Assembly: GCA_003522105.1 (NCBI GenBank)
Contig: DPGF01000033.1
Coordinates: 1-14,082, forward strand
DNA from: Oscillibacter sp.
GTDB lineage: Bacteria; Bacillota; Clostridia; Oscillospirales; Oscillospiraceae
Reading direction: 5' to 3'
Length of the DNA stretch: 14,082 nucleotides
Made by a program: the position numbers and the translations under genes
Part shown: piece by piece, positions 6,266-12,974 of the stretch
Position numbering within the stretch: position 1 is the stretch's first letter
Layout of the letters: every line of letters starts with the position of its first letter
The notes under the pieces: model-generated
Database searches by the model: none
What the model was told of the DNA's origin: nothing
What the model saw: the letters and a program-made list of their open reading frames with translations, nothing else

Positions 6266-7267
6266 TTATTCCACGTATCCGTAAAGGCCGCGCACCGACA
6301 CTTCGCCCGTGCGAACGGTCTCGACCGTTCCGTTCTCGCGGCGCACGATGAGACCGAATTCCTCGTCCACGTCCAGCGCCGTAACCTTTTCCTTCGTATC
6401 CTGCCACAAAAGCTGTACCTCGCGCCCGATGGTCACGCAGCGGCGGCGGTATTCTTCAAGATACGCACTCGTATCGCCCGACTTGAGCGCTGCGTAGAGC
6501 GCGTCAAGTTCCTCGATCATCGCCGCGGCCAGTTCCGCACGTGAAATGCGCCTGCCCGTTTCGCGCAGAATGGACGTTGCGATCTGCGCAACGTCGCCGT
6601 CGAAGTCCTCCTCGCACTGGCTGACATTGATGCCGATGCCCGGCACAACGTATTGCAGCGCGCCCGTTTCGCCCTCCACGCTCAGCTCGGTCAGGATACC
6701 GCAAAGCTTTCTGCCGTTGAGCACAAGGTCGTTCGTCCACTTGATCTGCACGTTCGTGCCGCCCACGCGGTCGACCGCGCGGCTCATCGCAACGGCAACG
6801 AGTCCCGTGAGCGGCATGAGCTGCGCGGGAGTGAGCTCAGGGCGCAGCAAAACAGAAAGATACACGCCCTTGCCCGCTACGCTCTGGAAAGTGCGGCCGC
6901 GCCGGCCGCGCCCGCTCGTCTGCTCCGCCGCAACGGCGACCGTGCCGTCCGGCGCGCCGTCGAGCGCAATGCGTTTTAAGTAAGCGTTGGTCGAATCAAT
7001 GGTATCAAAGCAGTCGATGCGCCCGCCGACCACCTGCACCCCGCCCAGAAAGCTGCGCACGGTCTGCTCACTGAGCACATCGGGCAGTGCCTTGAGGCAG
7101 TAGCCGCGCCCCGGCACAGCTTCGATCTCGTACCCCTGCGCACGCAGCGCGGAGATGCTCTTCCAGATCGCCGCGCGCGTGATGCCAAGCTCCGCGCTGA
7201 CGGCCTCGCCCGAAACAAAGCGTCCCTTTTCGCGCAGCAGCAGCGCCAAAACGGTTTCTTTCCCCAT
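6266..7267 (-). CDS. birA: Bifunctional biotin-protein ligase / biotin repressor
   Basis: A 333-residue BirA. The N-terminal winged helix (about 1-60, with ITRAAIWKSISALR as recognition region) marks the regulatory, DNA-binding type. The ligase domain shows DSTN (91-94), the biotinyl-AMP loop QTSGRGRRGR (116-125), the biotin lysine motif KWTNDL (176-181) and GILTE (190-194); a C-terminal SH3-like domain (about 285-333) completes it. It activates biotin with ATP, attaches it to carboxylase carrier proteins and represses biotin genes when loaded. The ATG at 7267 follows GGAGG. First gene of an operon with two chromate-type genes. Inverted half-sites directly before its ribosome site suggest self-control, though no biotin synthesis gene is in the window. 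Confidence 0.96.
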   Translation of the reverse strand: MGKETVLALLLREKGRFVSGEAVSAELGITRAAIWKSISALRAQGYEIEAVPGRGYCLKALPDVLSEQTVRSFLGGVQVVGGRIDCFDTIDSTNAYLKRIALDGAPDGTVAVAAEQTSGRGRRGRTFQSVAGKGVYLSVLLRPELTPAQLMPLTGLVAVAMSRAVDRVGGTNVQIKWTNDLVLNGRKLCGILTELSVEGETGALQYVVPGIGINVSQCEEDFDGDVAQIATSILRETGRRISRAELAAAMIEELDALYAALKSGDTSAYLEEYRRRCVTIGREVQLLWQDTKEKVTALDVDEEFGLIVRRENGTVETVRTGEVSVRGLYGYVE

Positions 7268-7277
7268 AGCGTCCTCC

Positions 7278-7304
7278 GTTACAAAATGTAACCGAAATTG
7301 TTAC
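7278..7304. promoter_or_regulatory. Candidate operator in birA leader (three GTTAC/GTAAC half-sites)
   Basis: GTTAC (7278-7282), GTAAC (7288-7292) and GTTAC (7300-7304) lie just upstream of the birA ribosome site. The first two make a 15-bp palindrome GTTACA-AAA-TGTAAC. Outer half-sites repeat at 22 bp, two helical turns. They resemble the GTTAAC-containing halves of Firmicute BirA operators only loosely. Confidence 0.4.
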
Positions 7305-7391
7305 CTTTTTGAAGTTGACAGTTGGCAGCTTATCGTTTACGATTGACATAATACATCAAACACTGCGCCATTTCGCAGCCGCCGTCTTAGG

Positions 7392-7420
7392 ATTGTAGCA
7401 CGCTTGCCGCCGCATGTAAA
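7392..7420 (-). promoter_or_regulatory. Promoter of birA-chrA operon
   Basis: On the minus strand, TTTACA (7415-7420), a 17-bp spacer and TACAAT (7392-7397) preceded by TG (TGCTACAAT). Start near 7385 leaves a leader of about 117 nt that contains the half-site cluster. Confidence 0.7.
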
Positions 7421-7452
7421 CCAAAATCTCGGTTTTCGGTTTACCCGGCGGC
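7406..7452. repeat. Long imperfect hairpin between birA and MBOAT genes
   Basis: GCCGCCG (7406-7412) pairs with 7446-7452, GTAAACC (7416-7422) with GGTTTAC (7438-7444), and AAAA (7423-7426) with TTTT (7433-7436), leaving a 6-nt loop, one bulge and a small internal loop. It overlaps the birA -35 box. No T run follows, so it is not a usual terminator. I see no clear plus-strand promoter for the MBOAT gene in 7453-7532. Confidence 0.5.
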
Positions 7453-7532
7453 TTCTTGACGGATTTTCGACCCGGCATGCTGCGCTAAGCCGATGCGCCC
7501 CTCCCACAACATTTTCTGACAGGAGCCGTCCC

Positions 7533-8918
7533 GTGAGCTTTTCCGACCTTACTTTTCTTTTTTATTTTCTGCCGCTCTTCTTTGCGGTTTATTATCTCGT
7601 CCCCTTCCGCTGCAAAAATGCCGTGCTCGTGCTGGGCAGCGCCGCATGTTATCTGCTTGGCGCAGGCATGCGCGACGCGCTGCTTCTTTCCGCGGTGCTT
7701 CTTCTGCACTATTTTCTCGCGCGCTTGATGGTGGGGAGATCCCCGCGCATGCGCAAGGGGCTGCTTGCCGCCGCGCTGTCGGCGGATCTGTTCTGCCTCG
7801 TCTATTTCAAGTACGCTGCATTTTTTCTTGAAAACTGGGGAAAACTGACCGGGCAGAGCTTCCCCCTCATCAAGCTTGTTCTGCCGCTGGGCGTAAGCTT
7901 TTACCTCTTCCAGAGTGCAGGATACCTCATCGACGTCTGCCGCGGCGCGGCGGCGGAGAAAAATCTCGTCGACTATGCCGCCTTTACGATTGCCTTTCCG
8001 CAGCTGACGATGGGGCCCATTCTGCGCTACGATGAGTGGCGCGGCGCGCTCAAGGAGCGCACGCTCTCGCGTGAGGACGCCTTCCTCGGCTTCGAGCTTT
8101 TTGCCGTCGGTCTTTGCTTCAAGGTGCTGCTGGCCGACCAGCTTGCGCCGCTGTGGGCCTCGCTTGAGCGCATCGGCTACGGCTATCTTTCTACGCCGCT
8201 TGCCTGGCTCGGCGCGGCGAGCTACAGCTTGCAGCTCTACTTCGATTTTTCCGGGTATTCTCTCATGGCGATGGGTCTTGGGCAGATGCTGGGGCTGCCC
8301 GTGCCGCGCAACTTTGACCTCCCCTACACTGCCCGCTCGGTGAGCGAGTTCTACCGCCGCTGGCACATCACGCTCGGCACATGGTTCCGCGACTATCTCT
8401 ACATTCCGCTCGGCGGCAGCCGCCGCGGCAAGGCGCGCACGGCGCTCGCGCTGACGGTCGTGTGGTTCTTCACCGGCCTCTGGCACGGGGCAAGCTGGAA
8501 CTTTGTCCTCTGGGGCATCGTGCTGCTTTTCTTCATCCTGCTTGAAAAATTCTGCATCGGCAGCTTTCTCAAAAAGCACGCGCTGCTCTCGCACCTCTAC
8601 CTTCTTTTTGTCATTCCGCCCACGTGGGTCATCTTCCGCATCAGGAAGCTCTCCGATGTCGGCGCGTATTTTTCCCGCCTGTTTCCGTTTTTCGGCACGC
8701 ACAGCGCCGTGTCCGCGCAGGATGCGCTCAAGCTGCTCTCTTCTTACTGGTGGCTGCTGCTCCTCGGTATTCTCTTCTGTCTGCCGCAGCCCCGCCGCTT
8801 TTTTGAAAAGCACCGCGGCACGCCGCTCATCGATCTGCCTCTCTTTGTCCTCTTCTGGGTGTGCGTGTACTTCATCGCCACATCGACGGGCAATGCCTTC
8901 CTCTATTCTCGTTTTTAA
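7533..8918 (+). CDS. MBOAT-family membrane O-acyltransferase (AlgI/PatA-like)
   Basis: A 461-residue polytopic membrane protein of the membrane-bound O-acyltransferase family. The two hallmark segments are present: FYRRWHITLGTWFRDYLYIP (273-292, with His278) and GLWHGASWNF (315-324, with the catalytic His318). Also typical are GVSFYLFQSAGYLIDV and LYFDFSGYSLMAMG. AlgI-like members carry acetyl groups across the membrane for O-acetylation of secreted polymers. I chose GTG 7533 because AGGAGCC lies 8-9 nt upstream and the protein then begins with SFSDLTFLFYFLPL as in AlgI relatives; the open frame from 7404 covers a hairpin. The SGNH gene starts 11 nt after its stop, with the ribosome site overlapping the stop codon, so the two work as a pair. 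The acceptor polymer is unknown. Confidence 0.94.
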   Translation: MSFSDLTFLFYFLPLFFAVYYLVPFRCKNAVLVLGSAACYLLGAGMRDALLLSAVLLLHYFLARLMVGRSPRMRKGLLAAALSADLFCLVYFKYAAFFLENWGKLTGQSFPLIKLVLPLGVSFYLFQSAGYLIDVCRGAAAEKNLVDYAAFTIAFPQLTMGPILRYDEWRGALKERTLSREDAFLGFELFAVGLCFKVLLADQLAPLWASLERIGYGYLSTPLAWLGAASYSLQLYFDFSGYSLMAMGLGQMLGLPVPRNFDLPYTARSVSEFYRRWHITLGTWFRDYLYIPLGGSRRGKARTALALTVVWFFTGLWHGASWNFVLWGIVLLFFILLEKFCIGSFLKKHALLSHLYLLFVIPPTWVIFRIRKLSDVGAYFSRLFPFFGTHSAVSAQDALKLLSSYWWLLLLGILFCLPQPRRFFEKHRGTPLIDLPLFVLFWVCVYFIATSTGNAFLYSRF

Positions 8919-8929
8919 GGAGATCGTTC

Positions 8930-9775
8930 ATGTCCTCCCGAATCCCTTCTCTTCTGCTGCCGCTGTGCCTGTTGAGCGCGGTCACGCTCAATGTCTACCC
9001 GCTGCTTGATCCCACGGGCGTGTACGGCAGCTATCTATCAAAGCTCGACAAGAAAACGCCGCCCGTCGCAGCGGTGGCGCTCGCAGCTGCCGACGGGGTA
9101 TATCCGTGGAGCGAGCCGAAAGCGCCTGAGCCGCCCCCCGCACCTGAGCCGCTGCCAGAACCCGAACCCGAACCGGAACCCGAAGAGCCCGCCTCCCCCT
9201 TCACCACGGTGGACGCGAGCTACTTTGACGACGCGCTTTTCATCGGCGACTCGCACACCGACGGCTTCAAGGACTACGCGGGCCTTCCCAACGCCGACTA
9301 CCTCTGCCACAATGGGCTGACCGTCTGGTCGGCGGTAGAAAAGGCAGAGTTCCCCGGCAGGCAGACACTCTCCCAGGCGCTCCGCGGCAAGCATTACGGC
9401 AAGATCTACCTGATGCTTGGCATCAATGAGCTTGGCGCCGGCACGGCAGAGAGCTGGGCCGCGCAGTACAAGGTGCTGCTCGACGAGGTACGCGAGTTGC
9501 AGCCTGACGCCATCATTTTCCTGCAAGCCATCTTCCACACGACGCAGGAAAAGTCGGATACAACATTCTTCAAAAATTCGACCATTGACGCACGCAACGC
9601 GGAGATACAAAAATTTGCTGACAATGAGACGGTCTTCTACATCGACTGCAATCCCGTCTTTGACGACGACACCAGTGCGCTGACGGCGGAATACTCCGGC
9701 GACGGCGTGCACGTCAAGGCTCCCTACTACGTGATGTGGCGCGACTATCTTTTTCAGTTCGGCGTGGTGCGATGA
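8930..9775 (+). CDS. Membrane-anchored SGNH/GDSL hydrolase-fold protein, MBOAT partner
   Basis: A 281-residue exported protein. A hydrophobic N-terminal segment (about 5-24) acts as signal anchor. A Pro/Glu repeat linker (about 62-87, mostly PE pairs) follows, then an SGNH domain: FIGDSHTDG (104-112, nucleophile Ser108), MLGINELG (162-169, block III with Asn166) and DGVH (258-261, Asp258 and His261). All catalytic residues are present. Such proteins paired with MBOAT enzymes (AlgJ/AlgX, PatB type) transfer the acyl group to an extracellular polysaccharide. AAGGAG overlaps the MBOAT stop codon, 7 nt before this ATG. The Pro/Glu spacer presumably holds the catalytic domain away from the membrane, in the wall. 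Whether it is a transferase or an esterase cannot be told. Confidence 0.9.
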   Translation: MSSRIPSLLLPLCLLSAVTLNVYPLLDPTGVYGSYLSKLDKKTPPVAAVALAAADGVYPWSEPKAPEPPPAPEPLPEPEPEPEPEEPASPFTTVDASYFDDALFIGDSHTDGFKDYAGLPNADYLCHNGLTVWSAVEKAEFPGRQTLSQALRGKHYGKIYLMLGINELGAGTAESWAAQYKVLLDEVRELQPDAIIFLQAIFHTTQEKSDTTFFKNSTIDARNAEIQKFADNETVFYIDCNPVFDDDTSALTAEYSGDGVHVKAPYYVMWRDYLFQFGVVR

Positions 9776-9782
9776 TCGCAGC

Positions 9783-9801
9783 AACAAAAAAGGAACCGCT
9801 C
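9783..9801 (+). repeat. 19-bp inverted repeat, copy 1 (after SGNH gene)
   Basis: This tract (AACAAAAAAGGAACCGCTC) is identical to the reverse complement of 10948-10966. It starts 7 nt after the SGNH stop codon and leads straight into a hairpin. Part of a repeated 3'-end module. Confidence 0.85.
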
Positions 9802-9833
9802 TTGGGGCACCCTCCGTAAGGAAGGTACCCCAA
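9802..9833. terminator. Hairpin of repeated 3'-end module, copy 1
   Basis: A 14-position stem (9802-9815 with 9820-9833) has two C-A mismatches on the plus strand, which become G-U wobbles on the minus strand, and a GTAA (GNRA) tetraloop on the plus strand. On the minus strand six T residues follow after 10 nt, so it may also end transcripts of the kinase gene at 9920. On the plus strand only TGCTTT follows. Confidence 0.65.
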
Positions 9834-9856
9834 CTGCTTTACATTTGACTCCTTTT

Positions 9857-9878
9857 CGGATTGTGTTGTCACAATCCG
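9857..9878. repeat. 9-bp inverted repeat in AT-rich island
   Basis: CGGATTGTG (9857-9865) pairs with CACAATCCG (9870-9878), loop TTGT. It lies downstream of the minus-strand kinase gene but lacks a T tail there. The rest of 9879-9919 shows no gene or clear signal. Confidence 0.5.
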
Positions 9879-9919
9879 ATGCTCGCTATCCCTATGGACT
9901 CGGTGACGTATGCTTCGTA

Positions 9920-10804
9920 TTATTTGTTTATAACTTCTTTGTACCAAGTTGGAACGGGTTTTGTCATATTATCATACCAACTTAGTACATCTTTTGCTTG
10001 ATTTACCATTACTTGAATTTCGCTCTGACCAAAAGGAATTGCCCAAGGCACAGAGGATAAAGTATTACTGCTGATATAAAGTGCGAGCAACTCCCAAAAC
10101 TGAACCGGCACATCATTATCGAAGTACCCGTTTACCATTCCGGTTGCAAATAAAGGAGCAGCTTGAGCACACCACACAATGCGGTTAAATTCTTCCCACG
10201 GATCTCCAAAGTCATTTCTGTTAAAATCAATAATGTAAAGTTGCTTATCATTCCCTATCATCATATTGCCGATATGATAATCTCCGTGCTGATAAGTTCG
10301 AGGGCGACCGCTGAGTAAATATCTGTGAGCATTAATGTAATCAATGAAGGCTTGCCCATTTTCGTACTTGATAGGACATTCTTCATACATTTTGATTTTG
10401 CGGTCTGCTTTACGATTAAAGTAAATTTCCCAATCTTCTATTCCTTTGGGAGCTGGGATTTTGTGAATCTCCTTCAGTATTCTTCCCGCTTCAAAACCAT
10501 AAGAATATTGTTCTTCGCATGTTAAATTATGTACATTTTCTTCTACATCAACACCATCTATCCAAGTTTGAATAGAATAAGCTCCTTCATCAGATGTACC
10601 GAACTCTAAAGGTTTGCACATTGGCACACCGAGAGTTGCTACCTGACTCATAAGTTCATATTCACTTTTCTTTCTGTCATACTGTTCAATCGGAGAAACA
10701 CGAAGCAAAAATCTTTTTCCTTGTTCGTCAGTAAGACAGTATTTTTTATCTTCTGACCAACCTTTATCTATTAGTTGCTTTGTAATAAACTTATGTTGTG
10801 GCAC
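9920..10804 (-). CDS. Aminoglycoside phosphotransferase (APH)-family kinase
   Basis: A 294-residue protein of the APH/choline-kinase-like phosphotransferase family. The catalytic loop HGDYHIGN (173-180, Asp175 and Asn180) and the metal-binding segment IDFNRNDFGDPWEEFNR (192-208, with IDF and the FGDP aspartate) are intact. The N-lobe has LLRVSPIEQYDRKKSEYELM with the expected lysine/glutamate region, so the enzyme looks active. The GTG start at 10804 follows AAGGAGGG by 7 nt. Substrate is uncertain: the family includes antibiotic kinases and many metabolic kinases, and I cannot assign an aminoglycoside. The gene is AT-rich compared with both neighbours and lies alone between two convergent terminators, which indicates horizontal gain. 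A 12-bp palindrome between promoter and ribosome site suggests control. Confidence 0.88.
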   Translation of the reverse strand: MPQHKFITKQLIDKGWSEDKKYCLTDEQGKRFLLRVSPIEQYDRKKSEYELMSQVATLGVPMCKPLEFGTSDEGAYSIQTWIDGVDVEENVHNLTCEEQYSYGFEAGRILKEIHKIPAPKGIEDWEIYFNRKADRKIKMYEECPIKYENGQAFIDYINAHRYLLSGRPRTYQHGDYHIGNMMIGNDKQLYIIDFNRNDFGDPWEEFNRIVWCAQAAPLFATGMVNGYFDNDVPVQFWELLALYISSNTLSSVPWAIPFGQSEIQVMVNQAKDVLSWYDNMTKPVPTWYKEVINK

Positions 10805-10819
10805 AGTCTTTCCCTCCTT

Positions 10820-10847
10820 CAGATAGCAAATAGTTATTTGCTATCTG
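10820..10847. promoter_or_regulatory. 12-bp palindrome before kinase ribosome site
   Basis: CAGATAGCAAAT (10820-10831) is the exact reverse complement of 10836-10847, loop AGTT. On the minus strand it covers about +1 to +28 of the predicted kinase transcript and ends right before AAGGAGGG. It could be a repressor operator or a leader hairpin limiting translation. Confidence 0.55.
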
Positions 10848-10853
10848 AAAATT

Positions 10854-10882
10854 ATTATATCATAAAATGATTTTTCCGCAAA
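10854..10882 (-). promoter_or_regulatory. Candidate promoter of APH-like kinase gene
   Basis: On the minus strand, a consensus TATAAT (10854-10859) with a poor -35 (TTTGCG at 17 bp, or TTGCGG at 16 bp). Start would be near 10847, at the edge of the palindrome. Confidence 0.5.
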
Positions 10883-10911
10883 CCAGTCATTTTGACGACT
10901 TACAAAAGCAA

Positions 10912-10947
10912 AAAGGGAAACGACTTCCTTGCGGAGTGTTTCCCTTT
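10912..10947 (-). terminator. pckG terminator; hairpin of repeated 3'-end module, copy 2
   Basis: AAAGGGAAAC/GTTTCCCTTT arms (10912-10921 with 10938-10947) enclose a core that reads CTCC-GCAA-GGAAG on the minus strand, a GNRA loop. The minus-strand stem ends in TTTTTGCTTTT, a good intrinsic terminator 27 nt after the pckG stop codon. Confidence 0.85.
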
Positions 10948-10966
10948 GAGCGGTTCCTTTTTTGTT
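10948..10966 (-). repeat. 19-bp inverted repeat, copy 2 (after pckG)
   Basis: Exact reverse complement of 9783-9801. On the minus strand it begins 7 nt after the pckG stop codon and leads into the terminator hairpin, the same arrangement and spacing as behind the SGNH gene. Confidence 0.85.
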
Positions 10967-10973
10967 ATTTTAT

Positions 10974-12758
10974 TCAGTGTTCTACCTTGTAGCCACGGTT
11001 CAGGCGCATTTCGAGCGCGTCGAGCTCGCTGTAAAGCTCCGGCGGCACCTTGCCGATCTTTTCGTAGTAGGCGCGCGCGTCCTCGCACTCCTTGAGCCAG
11101 AGATCGCGGTCGACCGAGAGGAGTCTGCGCATGTCGTACATCGACATATCAAGGCCCTCCATGTCGATGTCGTGGGTGTTGGGCTCGTAGCCAAGCGCGG
11201 TCTCCGCCGCGCCGATCTCATTGTCGGCGCGCGAGATGATCCACTGCAAAACGCGCATATTGTCGCCAAAGCCGGGCCAGGCAAAGTTGCCGTCCTCGTC
11301 GGTACGGAACCAGTTGACGTTGAAGATCTTCGGCGGCTTGGGGATCTTCTTGCCCATGTCGAGCCAGTGCTGCCAGTAATCGCCCATGTGGTAGCCGCAG
11401 AAGGGCAGCATTGCCATCGGGTCGCGGCGCACCACGCCGACCTGACCGGTCGCCGCGGCGGTGGTCTCCGAGGCCATGATCGAGCCGATGAACACGCCGT
11501 GCTGCCAGCTGAAGGACTGGTAGACGAGCGGCGCGGTCTTCGCGCGGCGTCCGCCGAAGATAATGGCGCTGATGGGCACACCCTCGGGATTGTCAAACTC
11601 CGGGCTCAGGCACGGGCAGTTGCGCGCCGGCGCGGTGAAGCGGCTGTTGGGGTGGGCGGCCTTTTCGGGGCTCTGCGGCGTCCACGGGCGGCCGCGCCAG
11701 TCGATCGCGCGGGCGGGCGGTGTCTTGTTGAGCCCCTCCCACCAGACGGTGTTGTCGCTCAAATCGAGGGCGACGTTCGTAAAGATCGTATCCTTGTGCG
11801 TCGAAATGAGCGCGTTGGGGTTCGACTTCATCGACGTACCGGGCGCCACACCGAAGAAGCCGTTCTCCGGATTGACCGCCCAGAGTCTGCCGTCCTTGCC
11901 GACGCGCAGCCACGCAATATCATCGCCCACGCACCAAACGCGCCAGCCCCAGCGCTGAAGGCCCTCGGGCGGGATCAGCATGGCAAGGTTCGTCTTGCCG
12001 CAGGCGGACGGGAAGGCCGCCGAGATGTACTTGATCTCGCCGCGCGGGTTCTGAATGCCGAGGATCAGCATGTGCTCGGCCATCCACCCCTCCTGACGGC
12101 CGAGGTTCGAGGCGATGCGCAGAGCGAAGCACTTCTTGCCCTGAAGGACGTTGCCGCCGTAGTTGGAGTTCATCGAAATGATGGTATTGTCCTGCGGGAA
12201 GTGGACGATGTACTTATTGTCCTTATCAAGGTTGCACTGGCAGTGCAGACCCTTGATGAAGCCTGTGTCGTCACCGAGCGCATCGCACACGGCCTTTCCG
12301 ACGCGGGTCATGATGTGCATGTTGAGCACAACGTAAATGGAGTCTGTCAGTTCAAAGCCGTACTTGGCGAACGGCGAGCCGATGATGGACATGGAATACG
12401 GGATAATGTACATGGTGCGGCCCTTGTAAGCGCCGTCAGCGAGAGCGTACATCTTCTTGTACATTTCCTTCGGCTCCATCCAGTGGTTCGTGGGGCCTGC
12501 GTCCTCTTCCTTTTCGCAGCAGATGAAGGTACGGTCCTCCACGCGCGCTACGTCGTCGGGGTCGGTGCGGTGCAGATAGCAGCCCGGCAGCTTATCCGGG
12601 TTGAGCTTGATGAGGATCCCTTCTCTGACGGCCTGCTCGCGCAGCTCGCTGATCTGGTCTTCCTCTCCCGTGATCCAAACGATCTTGTCCGGCTTGGTGA
12701 TGGCGGTCATCTCGTCGATCCACGACAATACCGCCTTGTTGTTCGTCAAATTCGTCAT
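10974..12758 (-). CDS. pckG: Phosphoenolpyruvate carboxykinase, GTP-dependent
   Basis: A 594-residue GTP-type PEP carboxykinase, normal length for the family (about 600). It interconverts oxaloacetate + GTP with PEP + CO2 + GDP in the cytoplasm. Motifs: the P-loop FPSACGKTN (249-257) with the reactive cysteine 253 and Lys255 that mark the GTP type, VGDDIAWL (277-284, metal/kinase-2), HKDTIFTNVA, and the conserved block GVPISAIIFGGRRAKT plus FSWQHGVF. The start at 12758 follows GAGGAAAAGAACA; the frame is open upstream to 12935 but that part is the leader and promoter. Own promoter and terminator are visible. In anaerobic gut Clostridia it may run toward carboxylation; that is inference. ATP-type PckA is commoner in Bacillota. 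Confidence 0.96.
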   Translation of the reverse strand: MTNLTNNKAVLSWIDEMTAITKPDKIVWITGEEDQISELREQAVREGILIKLNPDKLPGCYLHRTDPDDVARVEDRTFICCEKEEDAGPTNHWMEPKEMYKKMYALADGAYKGRTMYIIPYSMSIIGSPFAKYGFELTDSIYVVLNMHIMTRVGKAVCDALGDDTGFIKGLHCQCNLDKDNKYIVHFPQDNTIISMNSNYGGNVLQGKKCFALRIASNLGRQEGWMAEHMLILGIQNPRGEIKYISAAFPSACGKTNLAMLIPPEGLQRWGWRVWCVGDDIAWLRVGKDGRLWAVNPENGFFGVAPGTSMKSNPNALISTHKDTIFTNVALDLSDNTVWWEGLNKTPPARAIDWRGRPWTPQSPEKAAHPNSRFTAPARNCPCLSPEFDNPEGVPISAIIFGGRRAKTAPLVYQSFSWQHGVFIGSIMASETTAAATGQVGVVRRDPMAMLPFCGYHMGDYWQHWLDMGKKIPKPPKIFNVNWFRTDEDGNFAWPGFGDNMRVLQWIISRADNEIGAAETALGYEPNTHDIDMEGLDMSMYDMRRLLSVDRDLWLKECEDARAYYEKIGKVPPELYSELDALEMRLNRGYKVEH

Positions 12759-12906
12759 TGTTCTTTTCCTCGCAGCATTTTCACGGCGCAAAGGAAATTT
12801 TTTTGCACCGCGTCTTGTGTGGCGTGCCGTGCCGCGCAAGGCGGCAGAGAGCGAACCGATGCACAGGAAAATGGTTGCTATTGAGTTTGACTCCTTTCTA
12901 CCGCAA

Positions 12907-12935
12907 ATTGTAGCAGAATGTCTCATCAATAACAA
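12907..12935 (-). promoter_or_regulatory. Promoter of pckG
   Basis: On the minus strand, TTGTTA (12930-12935), a 17-bp spacer and TACAAT (12907-12912) with TG before it (TGCTACAAT). Start near 12900 gives a leader of about 140 nt. The leader holds an SD-like AAAGGAG (12891-12897) with no AUG after it and an 8-bp stem (GGTGCAAA with TTTGCGCC, about 12785-12810). Confidence 0.7.
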
Positions 12936-12974
12936 CCATATAGCTTATTATTTTTTTGAATATATCGCAGCATG

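Noticed and set aside
7485..8813. 442-codon minus-strand open frame opposite the MBOAT gene
   Set aside because: Antisense shadow of a gene with intact MBOAT motifs; no ribosome site or domain.
4192..9850. Similarity of AAATGCAAAAGCAG after udk to AAATGTAAAGCAG on the minus strand at 9834-9846, as a shared insertion site
   Set aside because: Short, AT-rich and needing an indel; not distinguishable from chance.
9783..10966. Reading the 19-bp inverted repeats as terminal repeats of a transposon carrying the kinase gene
   Set aside because: No transposase and no target-site duplication is seen, and each repeat is tied by the same 7-nt spacing to the stop codon of a backbone gene and to its hairpin, which fits terminator modules better.
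12780..12866. Leader peptide starting at a GTG in the pckG leader (28 codons, minus strand)
   Set aside because: The nearest SD-like sequence is too far (over 20 nt) from the GTG and the peptide shows no regulatory codon run.
10962..12884. Very long plus-strand open frame (640 codons) opposite pckG
   Set aside because: It is antisense to a complete, motif-verified PEP carboxykinase; its translation is low-complexity (A/R/V/H-rich) and without domains, as expected of the shadow of a GC-rich gene.
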